A DNA stretch of 64,000 nucleotides from Dissophora ornata (taxonomy: Eukaryota; Mortierellomycota; Mortierellomycetes; Mortierellales; Mortierellaceae), in contig MU616590.1 of the NCBI GenBank assembly GCA_025201705.1, positions 28,590-92,589 on the forward strand, read 5' to 3'. Within the stretch, counting starts at the first letter, position 1; each line of letters begins with the position of its first letter. Shown piece by piece: positions 23,539 through 35,601 of this stretch. A program made the translations under genes and the position numbers. The notes under the pieces were generated by a model. It made no database searches. It saw only the letters and a program-made list of their open reading frames with translations, and was not told where the DNA came from.

Positions 23539-26500
23539 GGTGGATGGCGTTTCGGGTTGTGTTTTATCGGCCAAGGATATATTAAGCAGCGTAGTACGAA
23601 GGGCGATACAATTGGGGGGGTATGCGTGTGATGATGAAACCAAGTCGACACAAATAAGAAAGCGGCGGGTGTATTGTTGTTTGGAGTGCGCACTTCGTTC
23701 CTGAGACAAAGCGACGAGAGAGGGAAGAGGAAGACGTTAACAGGGCCAAGCTGTGAAGGGAGGACCAGGGCGCAGAGGTTGTAGAGGGGTGTTGTGAGGT
23801 TCGGTCCAGGTAATCTGCTATCCGCAATGAGCGTCGACCGTCACTGGCAGTTGTGGGAGAAATGGGAGATCCGGGGACTGGGAAAGGACGTCGGGTGAAT
23901 GACTATCGGCACGAGTGACAAAAATGCAGGAGAAAAAAGGAGGAACGAAAAGGATATTAAGAATAGTAAGAGAGGGTTGTCTCTGTCCGGACAGGAGAGA
24001 GTAAATGGTATATGGAGGAGAATGGACAGAAAGGAGGGAAGGGAAAGGAGAAAGAGTTGTGAAGAAAAGCGGAGTGAGGGAAGGGGAAGAGGAGAGAGCG
24101 GTATGGAATGGGGGTACAGAGTTTATGGCTTAGAACACCAAAAAGAAATTGCAATAGACTCTGACCCAACGGGTGCGACCAACTGAATGAGTCGGGTGCC
24201 AAACTCAACCCCTCTGCCAAACAACTCGCCACAAAACAGGACTGTTGCATATAATCATTAATCTGTTTGCGTCGACAAGAAGCGTAGTCTATGTCTTTCT
24301 TTATCTTCGCCCCAGCGGCGTGCTCATCTTTCTACAGGACTGAGGAGCGTTCTCACACGAGGGAATAAACGAGTCGCAAAGTGAACCTTGAGCCAGACAA
24401 GCGCAGACTTGCAAATGTAAGGTTTATCATGGGTGTGAGGGGCTGGCGCAAACCACGCCCTCTCTGAACAATGATTCGCAGTCTCCGACATATCGATCTA
24501 TCGCTCTGTGGCTCTGGACCTGGTCCGGTCGTTCGTGCTCTTGGCTCCTTCTTTATTGAGCAATATCGATGGCATATGCCTCATTATGCCTTTTCCCACC
24601 ATCTCACTCTCCGACCCGCCGCGATATTGTCTTGTTCCCAGCGCGGAGGGCACGTCGGTCCTATTAGTCTAAATGCCAACTCGCATCATCGAGAAGACAT
24701 GTCAAAGCGTCTGAACTACTTATGAAGAAAAGACTGGGGTTTTGTGGATGGTTATGATCGTACCACTACCCTCTGCGCTTTTTATAAGAATAATAACACA
24801 TGGATCAATATTGGTGTGCTCTCATATTCTCTTTTTCCATCGGCTCATCGTGCGTGGTCTTTGGGGAAGAAGGGCACGCTTTTTCTTCTCTTTCCCACTT
24901 CATGCGATTGGATAACCTTTTTTCATTAATCTGACGCCCTTGAAAAACAAGCAGCCCAGAGAGTACGTTCATGTTCTCGTCAGTTGACACGAAGTCTTTC
25001 AATTGCTGAATCCTTCCAATTTCGACCAATCAGGTAGTTGCCAGGCCTCTTTGATTTAAACGATCCACACCAAGGCAAAGTGAAAAGAAACATCCGTGAT
25101 TTCTATGGAGCTTAATCGCGGCGTTCACGTCCCATTAATATGTGTATCGCCTGACTACCTGCCAATAACTGGCGCCGGTAGACATTCCAAGCTGAGAAGG
25201 GGCGCTTACGTCTTTTCAATGGCTGTCAAGTCTGCCATCGTCTAGTCAATTAAGAATCTCCAACTGTACAAGTCACCTCATGTGTCCTCGTGTTACCTAA
25301 TGATACGGCTGTGCCATAGGCATGTTGATCAATGCACAGCATCCTCGATAACGTTCATACCATCAGCCACTCAATTGACTGGCGCCTAAACACATGCAAG
25401 AAGGCGGCCTGACGCCGTGCATCACTCCAAACAGTCTAGACAGGTTATTTGTTCGCCATCTATCTTCCCCTTCATTCACCCCCTGAGCTCAAGCTATCCT
25501 GTCCTATTCTATATTGCATGCATCGTAACTGGATGACAATACACCGCGAGCACAAAAAATGGCAACAAGTGAGTGCATTCAGGGGTAGAGGGCTAAAAGC
25601 CTTTCCAGAAGCAACGGTGGGGCCCAAAGATGGACTGGGTCAGTGAGCAACATTGAAGCCAAAAGAAGAGCGCAAGCAAGCAACACCGACAGATGTACGG
25701 CTTATGTCTATTGGTCATGGATATGGAGGTGTTGAACAACGGACAGCTGGCCGTGTTCTACTCAAACACGAAGGAACAACCATTTCGTTTTCTGTCTCTA
25801 TCTCTATTTTTTTGCATACAGTCCTGTCCTCCTGTTCTGATTCAAGGATATTTCTGTTCGTGGCACAAATACAGGGTCGTTATCCAGACGACCATTTGCT
25901 TTTGCTACACCATGTCGGTAGCCTAGCGCAGCAACGCACCCCTGGAGCGTTTTACGTTGCTTGCTTTTTCCTATCCGTCTGTGTATGTGTGTGTGTGCTC
26001 TCTCCTTTTCCAGCTTGCCCCTGATTTTTTTTTTGTCCGTTGTAGAGCCATCATCCAGTACATCAGGTAATCCTCTTTGCACGAACGTTTTGCGCGCATG
26101 AATGGCGTCTAGGGGGTGAAGAAGAAGGGATCAACCTAACCTGCACACGTTACACTAAGGCCCTCCTATCCTCCCTTCCCCTTCACTTTCCCTTTCGCGC
26201 ATCAAGCGTACACCTGCAAAAAATGTTTAGAAAAGGGAAAAGGGAATATATTGCATTAACGCTAAAGCGCGAATCGATGCTTCGTGCAGACGACCGAGGG
26301 ATTGACGGCTACTATATAAATAGAGAGGTGGTAGCACAACCTTGGACCCTTCGCTTCTTTTGTTCTTTATACTGTCTGGACATCCTGTACTCTTTCGTCT
26401 CCTCGACTTTGTACTTTCCCTTGTCGGAATCCCTGTCGATTCATTTCGATCCATTGCAGATAGAAGACACGTCCATCATCCACCTAGGGTCCATTATTCA

Positions 26501-26751
26501 CTTTCACTTCTTCGTCCACCCCATCAAGATCCACTGCCACTGCCACTTCGTCCCTTGCTCTTGCTGTTTTACAAAGCTCTCACGACGTCCATACACCTTG
26601 TTCCAACTCTCACCAAAAATAATCCCATCGTCTGTCTCGATTGCCTTTCACCTCTCTCAAGGGTCGAGCGCTTCCCATTTCATCGTACTCTCTTTCCGCC
26701 TCTCGTATTACCCACTCTCTTAACGACACTCCTTCCATAAATCCATACGTG
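23539..26751. other. Large divergent intergenic region
   Basis: A 3.2-kb stretch between the surface-protein gene (-) and the seven-TM gene (+). It holds purine-rich DNA at 23900-24110, the CT-rich leader of the seven-TM gene after 26330, and a TATA box at 26313. Short open frames are present, none with protein features. No tRNA or transposon recognised. Confidence 0.5.
26313..26322 (+). promoter_or_regulatory. TATA box, seven-TM gene
   Basis: TATATAAATA lies about 430 nt upstream of the ATG at 26752. It is followed by a long pyrimidine-rich leader, which is the usual layout of a strong fungal promoter. Confidence 0.6.
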
Positions 26752-27979
26752 ATGCCTCAACAACCAGATCCCGCCAGTAAGTGTAGCTTTACGTTTTCTA
26801 GATCCTCGACTTTCTTGATAATTTCTCGTGTTTTTCTCACAAGTGCCATTTTTTTTCCCGCCAAAAACCATCATCTTCATGTTAGCCGTCATCTCCTTGA
26901 TGGTCTCTCTGTTCTCCATCTCGCTCATGTCCGTGTTGTTCGGTCGTAAGACATCGGGCACGAGCATGGCCACGATCAACTATGCCCGCGGTCTCGTCAT
27001 CTCGCTCTACATCGTCTCTTGGGGGTTCACGACTATCGCAGCAGTCCTAACCTCGACCAACGTTGGCAACATCACCTCGTGTACGCTCTCGATCTTTGTC
27101 TGCCTGTCGCTTTACGCCGTATCCAAAATCATTATCTACCTATTCTTGATCGAGAAGGTCTTTGTTGTGAGCTCCGTTACCTCACGGCGCAAGGACACCT
27201 TGGTAAGGGCTGGCCTTTTTATCTTCGTTTCGTGCTAAAGTTCGTTTCTCCGCGTAAAATGCCTCCATCTTGCCAGTTGAATGCAATGCAATGTTTGTCC
27301 GTTGAGCTCTGACATGTTGATCTCCCTACTCTCTCTTTTTCTCCCCTTTATTTTTATGCAGCTCTACCGCATCAATATTCTTCTATTGACGCCCTACACC
27401 GTTATCCTCGTCCTCATGATTATGAACCGGGTCGCTGTAATCGACGAGGCCGAGGCCTGCTATATCGGCCTCAAGCCCACAGCGTCGATTACACTAATCC
27501 TCTACGACATCTTCATATCTTGCTGGCTCACCATCCTCTTTATCCGCCCCCTCATGAGCAGCACTTCAGTCCTGCAGGGTCCGAGCAAGGGCAAGCTGCG
27601 CCAGGTTGCCCGTCGCACTATGGGTGGGTCCATTGTAGCCTTGATCTTGAGCTCGGCCAACGTCTTCACCTTGGTGTACTTCAAGGGTTACGAGGACTCG
27701 GTCTTGTGTCTGTTGTCGTGTACGCTTGACGTGACGTTGAACGCGTGTGCGATCCATTGGGTGACTTCGAGGGCGACCAGGTCCCATGTGGCCGACAAAG
27801 GATCGCGTGGTGCAAATGGCACTAACCCCAACAGCAATAATAACAGCAATTTCCAGAACCAGTTCTTGAGCAACAGCCAATACACTACCGAGGGCACGTC
27901 AAGCATCGAGAAACACATGATTCCGTTGTCGACAGACTCTCATATCTCGGTAGTAGTCGAGTCCTACGTTGAGAGCTAA
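26752..27979 (+). CDS. Seven-transmembrane protein, GPCR-like topology
   Basis: Three exons, 26752-26776, 26844-27202 and 27362-27979, giving 333 residues. The first exon is only 25 nt. Seven hydrophobic segments are visible: IIFMLAVISLMVSLFSI, VISLYIVSWGFTTIAAV, LSIFVCLSLYAVSKIIIYLF, ILLLTPYTVILVLMIM, LILYDIFISCWLTILFI, SIVALILSSANVFTLVY and CLLSCTLDVTLNACAI. A short N-terminus, a basic loop between TM5 and TM6 (GPSKGKLRQVARR) and an Asn/Ser-rich C-tail of about 75 residues fit a receptor with a cytoplasmic tail. I see no signature of a named GPCR class, and a non-receptor polytopic protein is possible. Loss of an exon junction would destroy TM1 or TM4. Confidence 0.68.
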
Positions 27980-28410
27980 TAGGTCATCCATCTTTAATGC
28001 TCAAGACGATTGGGTCTGGCTTCATACTTCCTTATAGTTTTCGCATATAAATAATTACACGAAGTTGTACCCCCATTCCATAGGACATTAAAAGCATAAC
28101 GCAACGGCCGGAGGGGGATTATTTTTGATAGCTACCACTCACCATGATATGAAAGAAATAGTTTTTTGTACTATCAGCAGGGAGCAAGTGCGCGTTGGAC
28201 CGAGCGTTGTGCAGCGTGAAAATATGACACGGGCCATTTTTTTTCAAGGGTGTGCGAACAAAGCGGTGATTCATTTCCATCTCAAAGAGCCCCCTGTTCA
28301 CGCTTTATTGCGAAGAGCGTAATCAATACATTCTCGCCACCAGCTAATGCTCAACTTTGACATCTACTAATAATACTTTTTTTTTTTTTTTTTTTGGTAC
28401 TGAAGGGTGC
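27980..28410. other. Convergent 3' intergenic region
   Basis: Lies between the stops of the seven-TM gene and SGT1. It contains a poly-T run (28378-28395). No gene. Confidence 0.5.
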
Positions 28411-30250
28411 TTAAGAGTTGTACTACAAGAGACAGAACCAACCATGAAACAGGTTAGTTAAAGACATAGAGTATTCATTGCTTTGATGTCATGTCAGCTA
28501 CCAGAGGCAAAAATAAAAATAAAGTCTCTCACCTTTTTGGCGACCATACCCTCAGGAGGACGGGTCTCGACAGGGGCCTTTCCGACCTCATCCCAGTTGG
28601 TCGACAAGCAGGTTCCATTGCTCTCAGTGAAACTCTTCATCATTGCGCGCTTCGTGTTGTCATCGGCATCCTTGTAGATCTGGGCGAAGAGCTGGTTCAG
28701 CGCCTTGTCGCCATCGGCCTTCTCTTCCTCCTTGGCAGCCTCCTTTTCCAGTGCATCCCAGTTCTTAGCCTTCTTGGACGATGTCGGGTATGCTGGGGCC
28801 GCAGCTAAAGTTAGGCCAATAAAAAAACGAATAAGGAAATATTAGGAAAAAGTCACAACACGTAACAGACAGTCTGCCAGTCTTACATACCGGCAACAGT
28901 GGCCATGGAGGTGGCATTGGCATCATCGCCCTCGAGAGCACCCCACTTGAGGGCAAAGCGCTCCTTCTTAACCTGAATCTCAATCTTAGTCGACAGGACC
29001 TCGAACTTGCTCTCTGAAGGCACGACAGGGTGACTCAAAGGATCCAGCTCCAAGGAATAGTCCGATCCAGTAGGCATCTTGACAGAGACCGACAGCTACA
29101 TTTCAGATGAATAAAAAACAAGTCAGCGTTGGCCCCTTTTTTTACAGTGGCGTGTCAGTCATCTATATTGTACTCTCTCCCTTACAGCCTTATCGGTAAT
29201 GTTAATGTCGACGGACTCCTTCTTGGCGTTCTTGATAAAAACGCTAATGGTGACATAGGCGTCATTCTGGTACCACTCATGTCTAAGAATACCCCAGGAA
29301 CCCGACGTTAGTAGCTTCTTCGGTGTCTCGATATGCTCCCATACCTTCTGTCGTCTCTGAAGATGAATTTATTGACAATTACCTGACGCGGTGCACAGCA
29401 GGCGTGGCCACAGGAGCAGGAGAAGCCGCAGGGGCAGGAGCAGCAGCAGCAGCAGGAGCAGCAGGGGCAGGAGCAGCAGGGGCAGGAGCAGCAGCAGCAG
29501 CAGGAGCAGCAGGGGCTGCCTTGGGCTGCTTGGCGAGTTCCTGTTCAACCTTACGCATCCAGCTAGAAAGAGTTCTCTGCTCGGGACTGAGGGCATGACA
29601 TGCCTCCAGAGCAACCTTAGCGGTCTGGTAGTCCTGAATGTGGTAGGCAGCAACTCTACACAACGGTTGGTTGAGGAGCGGTAAGTTGGGTGAGTGGCTG
29701 CACGAGGAATACCACAATCGTTGCTTTCAAGATTGTAGGAAACCACACAGTCGGCAAGTCCGTTATTCCGTGTTGTTCTTACCCTTTGCGGAGCTGCGCC
29801 TTTGCCTCGACAGTGACATCGACCGAGGGCTTCTCCTTGATCAGCTCCAGTGCCTTGAGCGCATCCTCGTACGCCTCCTTGTCCTTGCCCAGCTTCTGGT
29901 AGGTGGCCGAGCTATCGATTTTAAGACGCGAAAAAATGGCAGCCGTGCAATCAGTATCACAGTTATGGGTCTATTTAAGTAGTCCACGCAGAGAAAATTC
30001 CCCCACCTCCTCTTGAGGAGGGAGCAGCTATGTATTTTCCGCGTTTCTGCATCCACAGTCTCTCAAGTCTTAACAGGAAATCCAATTGCAAAGTCGAATC
30101 AGGGCTTTTGGTTCCTTACCGCTTCAAAAAGATCTCGACATGAGTCGCGTTGATGTCGATGGCCTTGGTGTAGAAGGTGAGTGCTTCCTCATAGTCCTCA
30201 TCGGCAAACGCGTGGCTGCCCTGCGCAAACAGGTCCTGAACTGTGGCCAT
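28411..30250 (-). CDS. SGT1: SGT1 co-chaperone (TPR-CS-SGS)
   Basis: Links HSP90 to SCF ubiquitin ligases and kinetochore assembly. Seven exons (complement): 30250-30120, 29911-29783, 29655-29383, 29282-29186, 29095-28891, 28804-28533, 28422-28411, giving 372 residues. TPRs occupy about 1-120 (DEDYEEALTFYTKAIDI, KEAYEDALKALELI), then an Ala/Pro linker with regular APAAPAAAA text. The CS domain (about 178-270) starts HEWYQNDAYVTISVFIKN and ends RFALKWGALEG. The SGS domain (about 283-372) holds KNWDALEKEA, LFAQIYKDADDNTKRAMMKSF and TNWDEVGK, then PPEGM. The last exon is only 12 nt (YNS and stop), placed by a good acceptor (TCTTGTAG) and exact phase; it is the least certain piece. Confidence 0.94.
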
Positions 30251-31251
30251 TATGTGTTGTTTTTTTTACTGGGGCAGAAAGTGTACGGGAAGAGTTTGAA
30301 ACAGCTGTTGGGGGTTGCGCGATGGTTGTGGGATATCCTCGGCAAGCACAAGTCCTGTTATGGGCGCGAAAATTACGTCACCGAAGTGACGTTACTCTCA
30401 CGTCCAGCCCCGAATCATCGGGAGTGTGTTTGCGACACACATAAGTTTTACGGTCCTGTTGATCATACCCAACGGTTAGACTTACTCAAACGATGTCTTC
30501 GTTGTTGTAACAAAGCATCAACAATAGACTTACCGGCCATCAGAGCCATAGGACCGGATTCGCGACCACGTATCGCTTCAACGCGCGGGGCGAGCCCCAG
30601 GTACGCGCTACGGTATTCAAAAGAGGAGAGCTTGGTTAATCCTCGAACTATCACTCTCGCTCCATTTCTCGCCGTCCTCTTGCGGATAGCACCAAAACGG
30701 AGGTAAGAGAGTAAGAGGAAGAGGAGAGGTTGAGTTAGAGGGTAATGGAATGGTTATGAAAGAAAATACGCATGTATTCGACACGCAAAACTGCTCACCC
30801 AATAAAATAGGTATATATCTACAATCTTCATGAACGACTATCGATGAAATGCCAAGATTACGTCCTATATTCAGTTCGGAACAAGTTCCATGGTATTGAA
30901 TCGCATGCCTTAATCAGGAACTGCAATACAAAGCGGTTTAGAAGAAAACCAAAGACGAAGAAATTTGCTCCGCATCCGGGCACTAAGGATAACATCATGG
31001 AGTGTCTTTTTTGATCCTCGTAAAAGGAGATAGTCCATCACAAGCATGAAGACGAGTTCGTAATCTTAGTTTATATGTATGTAGTCAAGGATTTATTTGC
31101 GGGGTGAAGCTCATTCTCTACGAGGAATAATAAGAACGGCGAGATTGCAACGGTTCTAAACAAGAAGAGATGCCTAAGACGTAAGTGTTAAGAGATGTGA
31201 TGAAGCAGGCCACCATAGGTTTCCACAGTTGAATTCATAGTAAAAAATGCT
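30251..31251. other. Upstream region of SGT1, no gene
   Basis: SGT1 promoter (about 30251-30700) followed by AT-rich DNA. No coding signal or recognisable element before the tandem repeat that begins near 31252. Confidence 0.45.
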
Positions 31252-31830
31252 ACACCTTCGTACTCGTGACAGCACATTTCGGAAGGGAGCTCACCTTTGG
31301 CATGCTGTCGGGACGTCCCAAACAATATGCCACATAGTCAGCGATTCTGTGAAGAGACAATCTGACCGTACGATATAAGAGAAAGAAAAGACGGCGACAA
31401 CATCAAGAACAGCATTGGAGCAGATAAATGAGGACACGCCTTCCTACTCGCGGCAACACGTTTCAGGAGGGGGTCCGCCCACTTTTGGCATGCTGTCGGG
31501 ACACCCAAACAGCACCCACTTAATCAGCTTAATTCCTTGCTAAGAAAAGTATGATCGTACAGCAACGGCGAACAAAACGGCGGTAATATCGGGAGCAGCA
31601 CCAGTTGCGATTGAAGGGAGATAAGAAAAAGGGTACGCCTTCCTATTCGCGACGACACATTTCAGAAGGGAGCTCACCTTTGGTGTACTGTCGGGGCATC
31701 CCAAACAGCACACCACTTGGACCGCTACTCTGGTGAAGAGCTGCAGCGTTGCTTTGAACTGCCAGCAGCAACAGCGGAACAGACGGCTCGACGTTTCTAT
31801 AGGCAGCTGTCGGGACCTCCCTAACAAGCG
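31252..31830. repeat. Degenerate tandem repeat, unit about 190 bp, three copies plus a partial fourth
   Basis: Units start near 31252, 31436 and 31635 (spacings 184 and 199). Each opens with AC(A/G)CCTTC(G/C)TA(C/T)TCG, then a CACATTTC(G/A)GAAGGGAGCTC-like block and CTTTTGG(C/T)(A/G)T(G/A)CTGTCGGG followed by (C)CCAAACA. The sequence between blocks (GATCGTAC..CGGCG..AGCA) is also shared. A partial fourth copy, GCTGTCGGGACCTCCCTAAC, lies at about 31806. Divergence is moderate, so the array is old. It sits directly upstream of the pseudogene. Confidence 0.75.
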
Positions 31831-32293
31831 AGTGCCTTGTCAGCCGGTCTGGCGCTCGGAGTGGGTCGTGATTCATTAACTGCTAGCAGGTCATCATCGC
31901 AGAGTGTAGCATGCGTGCTACCACAGCCTGGCCGAACGGATATGATAAATAGCTGTGGGAAGGAAGGGCCGCAGGGCTACCGATGGTGTGGATAGTTACG
32001 CTGAGTGAGTGATGTACTGTGTTGGATGATTCCACGGTTTGCGAGACAATCCAATGAGGTGAGGTGGAGGTTGAATAAGGAGCAAAGTGGTGTTAAAAGC
32101 GAGTCCAGTCACACTTTTTCGACCTGGACAAAAAGCATGTTGGGTCCTTTTGGGCAAAGTCCAGCAGACACCCTACTCCAGACTTGCAAAACAGGAACAT
32201 CTCCGTCCAATCTTCTCATTCCTCGCGTAACCTCGCTCCATAAAACACTTCCTCCGCTTTACTTCGCGGGGTGCAGCTCGCTGTTCAGGCGTC

Positions 32294-34569
32294 ATGGCTG
32301 TGTATCCTAAATTCGACGGTCCGGAGGAGCTCGCTCTGCCCAGCACACTCAACGTTCACGACTTCTTCTTCCAGCACCCACCCAGCCAATGGGAACCCAG
32401 CGTCTTCGCCACAAAGCCGACGACGCAAAGCATGGATCAATTCATGCATGGCCTATACAAGATCAACAAGCGCGGTGGAGGACCTGTCGAGAGACATGCT
32501 GGCAAGTGCCTCGCGTTCCTCCGCACTGAAATCGGGAAGACAGTTATTGCGGCAGCTCAGGGAACATTATCCCTTCGGCTGGAACAGGAGGCCGCAGCCA
32601 AATCATCCCATAAATACGACAAGGCTGTGTAAGGGTCCATGTTCGAGGCTTTGGCCAAGGGTACTCGATGGATTTTCTCCGCTCGTGCTTTCTCTTTATC
32701 GAGATCAAGAAGCGTGCTCCCTAACGTGATACTCCTTTATTGCTGCGTTTAGTTGCATCATCAGCGCCCATGACAGCCACAACTGCAGTAAAAGAACAAT
32801 TGCAGACGTTACCAAAGTCTCTCGAGCCAACTTCAACGTCCTCCAGCAAAACAGTAACGGTGGCAGTTTCATCGTCATGTTCCGGTCGACCTACTTCAGC
32901 CGTGACCACACGCTTGAGGACATCAGCTAGAACGACAGTAGCAGCATCATCATCGCGTGCGCCTTCAGCCTCGTTATCGCCGCCACCTCCGTCAGCTTCA
33001 TCGGTGTCGTTTACCAAATGTAACAAGCGCAAGGTGGGCCGTCGAACACAGGTGAGTCGGAACTCTAGTCTATGCTGATTACTTGCGCCGAATCTATCCG
33101 ATGTTTAACAAAGCCCTGTTCCTATGCTTGTATAGCGTTTCGTGGAGATGGATCGTGGGCAGTTCTGGATGCTGAAATCGGGCAAGACAGTAGAGGATAT
33201 ATTGTTTGCGGCTAGTTTACAGGAGAATGCGACGGTCAAGTAAGATACATAATCACCTGATGAACATACACGCAAGACAATAAAGGTATCTGGCACGGCT
33301 GACTGGCTCGTATTGTATCCATAGGATCCGGTCTTTCACTCTCGATTTCAACTGCAGCGCCACCAAGGCGTTATTCAGTGCGGATGAATGGATAGAGCTG
33401 CTGGAAGCAAATTCATTTGATTTGCCAAGACTTCCCAAGACTACAGAGGACTATCTCGGAACTATTCGACAGAAATTACTCAGTGGCGAGCATGTTTCTA
33501 TGGTCCCTTTACCAACTAAGGAAGACACGTTCTCGTGCGAACTGGCAATGACCACCTGCATGAAGTGGTATGCTCTATAGTCACGCATGACACTGGTGAT
33601 TTGCAATTGGGTCGACATTAGGATATGGCTGTTTGAAGAAGATTATATACGTGTCCTGACTGTAGGGCGCGCCTTTATAAGAAGCATCCTGCGCCATTTG
33701 CCTTTGATGGGTTGTCAGAGGCCTTTTGGGCCCGCACATCATGGCCACTTCTTAAAGATCTCTTTGACGATATCCCATTTATCACCATGTTGGACGGGGA
33801 AAAGGCTGGCTTGGAGTTGTCGAAGAGAAAGAACAAAAGCAGAAAGACTGATCTGGAGACATCCTCTCGCCGACGTATTGGTCGGAAGCTGGACCTAGTT
33901 GCAAGGGATGTTCTTAGCAAGAAAGACTAGTTTATTGTCGAGAGCATGAGAACATGGGACGAACAGGCGCCCAAGTTTTTGAAGGAAGCAGACATTGACC
34001 TCTTCCGCGAATTGCATACGATCATGATGCATCGGATTCAGGAGGCCAATAGCGCACAATTCACAAAAGGAGCTCGTTTTTTTTGCGTATACACTGGCGG
34101 TGGGGGCAAACATAATGATCAATTTTCCAAATGATCTGGTTCTCTGCTTTATTCATTCTTGATTTGACTTCAATTTTTGACGCGTTGTATATAGACCGAG
34201 GCTTTAGGTCGATGGAATTACGGATAGCAGGAAGAGGAGCATTACGTAGCCCTCTGCAAGGAGTATCCATCGTACGTCCTTCCTCCGACCATGATGAACC
34301 TAGTGCCGCAATTCCAGAGCCTGGCACACCTTCTGCAGATCCGAGTAAGCTCCGCAGACAGTGCGAAATAATCGCTGAAAGAGAGATAAATGTATGCGCT
34401 AACTAATTGTATCATCGCCTAGACCTGCATGATTGATACAATGACCCTGTTTTACAGGGCCGCGCAAGAAATCAAAGACGACAAGGACGAGGGGGATGAC
34501 TGGATGTACAGCAACAATAACACGCACATTGACGATCACACCCTTGCGTCTTCACCCCAGTCTCCATAA
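32294..34569 (+). pseudogene. Decayed multi-exon gene of an expanded Mortierella/Glomeromycotina-type family
   Basis: Apparent exons: 32294-32628, 32753-33051, 33136-33239, 33325-33567, 33666-34099, 34195-34344, 34423-34569. They read through conserved-looking text: FVEMDRGQFWMLKSGKTVED, SFTLDFNCSATKALFS, FWARTSWPLLKDLF, DGEKAGLELSKRKNK, RRRIGRKLDLVARD, FIVESMRTWDEQAPKFL, VYTGDRGFRSMELR, EHYVALCKEYPSYV, LLQIR. I recall this block order from large uncharacterised families in these fungi; the function is unknown. Lesions: TAG at 33928 where the family would have Trp or similar (KKD*FIVES); a one-base frame change near 34230 between RIAG and EEHYVAL; and exon 1 (phase 2) not matching the frame of exon 2. 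The splice sites are still intact, so decay is recent. Confidence 0.65.
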
Positions 34570-34977
34570 GACCCGCAAGCACGACTAGGTTAGCGAGTAA
34601 AGCTAATAAAAATCATCTCGTGGACCACGCATTCCACGTGACACAACAAGTATTTTTTTGTTTTCCGGCAGATCAAGAACACTCTGTTGCATGCGTTTAG
34701 GACATCGGTGGCAACACTCACAACAACATCCTTACAACTTTACTGTGACTAAGAACCAACATCAACTCTCAAGCAGGGAGAAGGCGACCTAGGATCTCAG
34801 TTGCAATAGCACTCAAGGAATCAGTGATTCGACATCCCGGGTCTTTTATTTTCGGTGCATTTCCTCGATTCTCCGAGATCTGGCTTGTAGGCATCAAAAC
34901 GGCCCGAATCCAGGACAAGCTCTTCATCGCAAGACAGAAGAAAAAGGAAGGAAGGAAGGAGGAAATAATCAACCGTA
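34570..34977. other. Intergenic region, no gene
   Basis: 3' flank of the pseudogene and 5' flank of the small membrane-protein gene. A purine-rich AAGGAAGG run (about 34936-34965) sits just before the ATG. Confidence 0.4.
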
Positions 34978-35601
34978 ATGCATACCATGCGGCCGCTTAC
35001 ACTCCTGCAGCGGCAACGGATCACTCTCTCGCTATTCTTCACAGTCGCCGTCGGAGCCGTCTTCACAGTTGCAGCACCAGCGTTTGTTCCATGGCAGGTT
35101 GTTGACGAAAAACGCGCACAGGCGTTGGAACAACAGCGGCGACAAGGAAAGGATTTCCATGTCATTGGGAATCATCGACGATCCAGTGGCGGAGAAAGTA
35201 GTGTGGACGGCGTTCAGGAGACAGACGCTTCTTCAAACCCGTCCCCTGCACCGATATCGTCGCAAGGACCGATCATATCACTCTTGACGGATCGACCAAA
35301 ACTGGGGGACACCACATCAATATCTGCAGCATCATCGACAACAACAACATCTGCAGGCGTAGATCCGAGTCTGGACACAGAAGTCACGCAGGACCCAAAT
35401 GCGGCGTCTAAGAAACGGAGGCGGAGGCGGAAGAGACAGATGGTGAACGAAGGGTGGCAGGAGCTGACGGGACGGACAGCAAGAGAGGAAAAGGAGAAGA
35501 AACACAATACCCAGACAGAGTCGATGACCGCTGAGGACGGACAAGTATTAGGCGAGAATGGTGGGCTAGAGATTACGTGGAAGAACAAGACTACGACGTA
35601 A
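34978..35601 (+). CDS. Uncharacterised single-pass membrane protein
   Basis: Intronless, 207 residues. A short basic N-terminus (RPLTLLQRQR) is followed by one hydrophobic segment (about 16-36, LSLFFTVAVGAVFTVAAPAF), a charged segment with VVDEKRAQALEQQRRQGKDF, a Ser/Thr-rich stretch and a strongly basic patch (KKRRRRRKRQ, about 144-153). This looks like an N-terminal signal anchor for the ER or the mitochondrial inner membrane, with the rest on one side. ATG 34978 has a second in-frame ATG four codons later. I do not recognise the family. Support for a real gene is the long clean frame and the sensible topology. Confidence 0.55.
   Translation: MHTMRPLTLLQRQRITLSLFFTVAVGAVFTVAAPAFVPWQVVDEKRAQALEQQRRQGKDFHVIGNHRRSSGGESSVDGVQETDASSNPSPAPISSQGPIISLLTDRPKLGDTTSISAASSTTTTSAGVDPSLDTEVTQDPNAASKKRRRRRKRQMVNEGWQELTGRTAREEKEKKHNTQTESMTAEDGQVLGENGGLEITWKNKTTT

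Noticed and set aside
23069..23704. Val-rich open frame opposite the surface-protein gene
   Set aside because: It is the antisense of the Thr codon run (ACN read as GTN), a shadow of the real gene.
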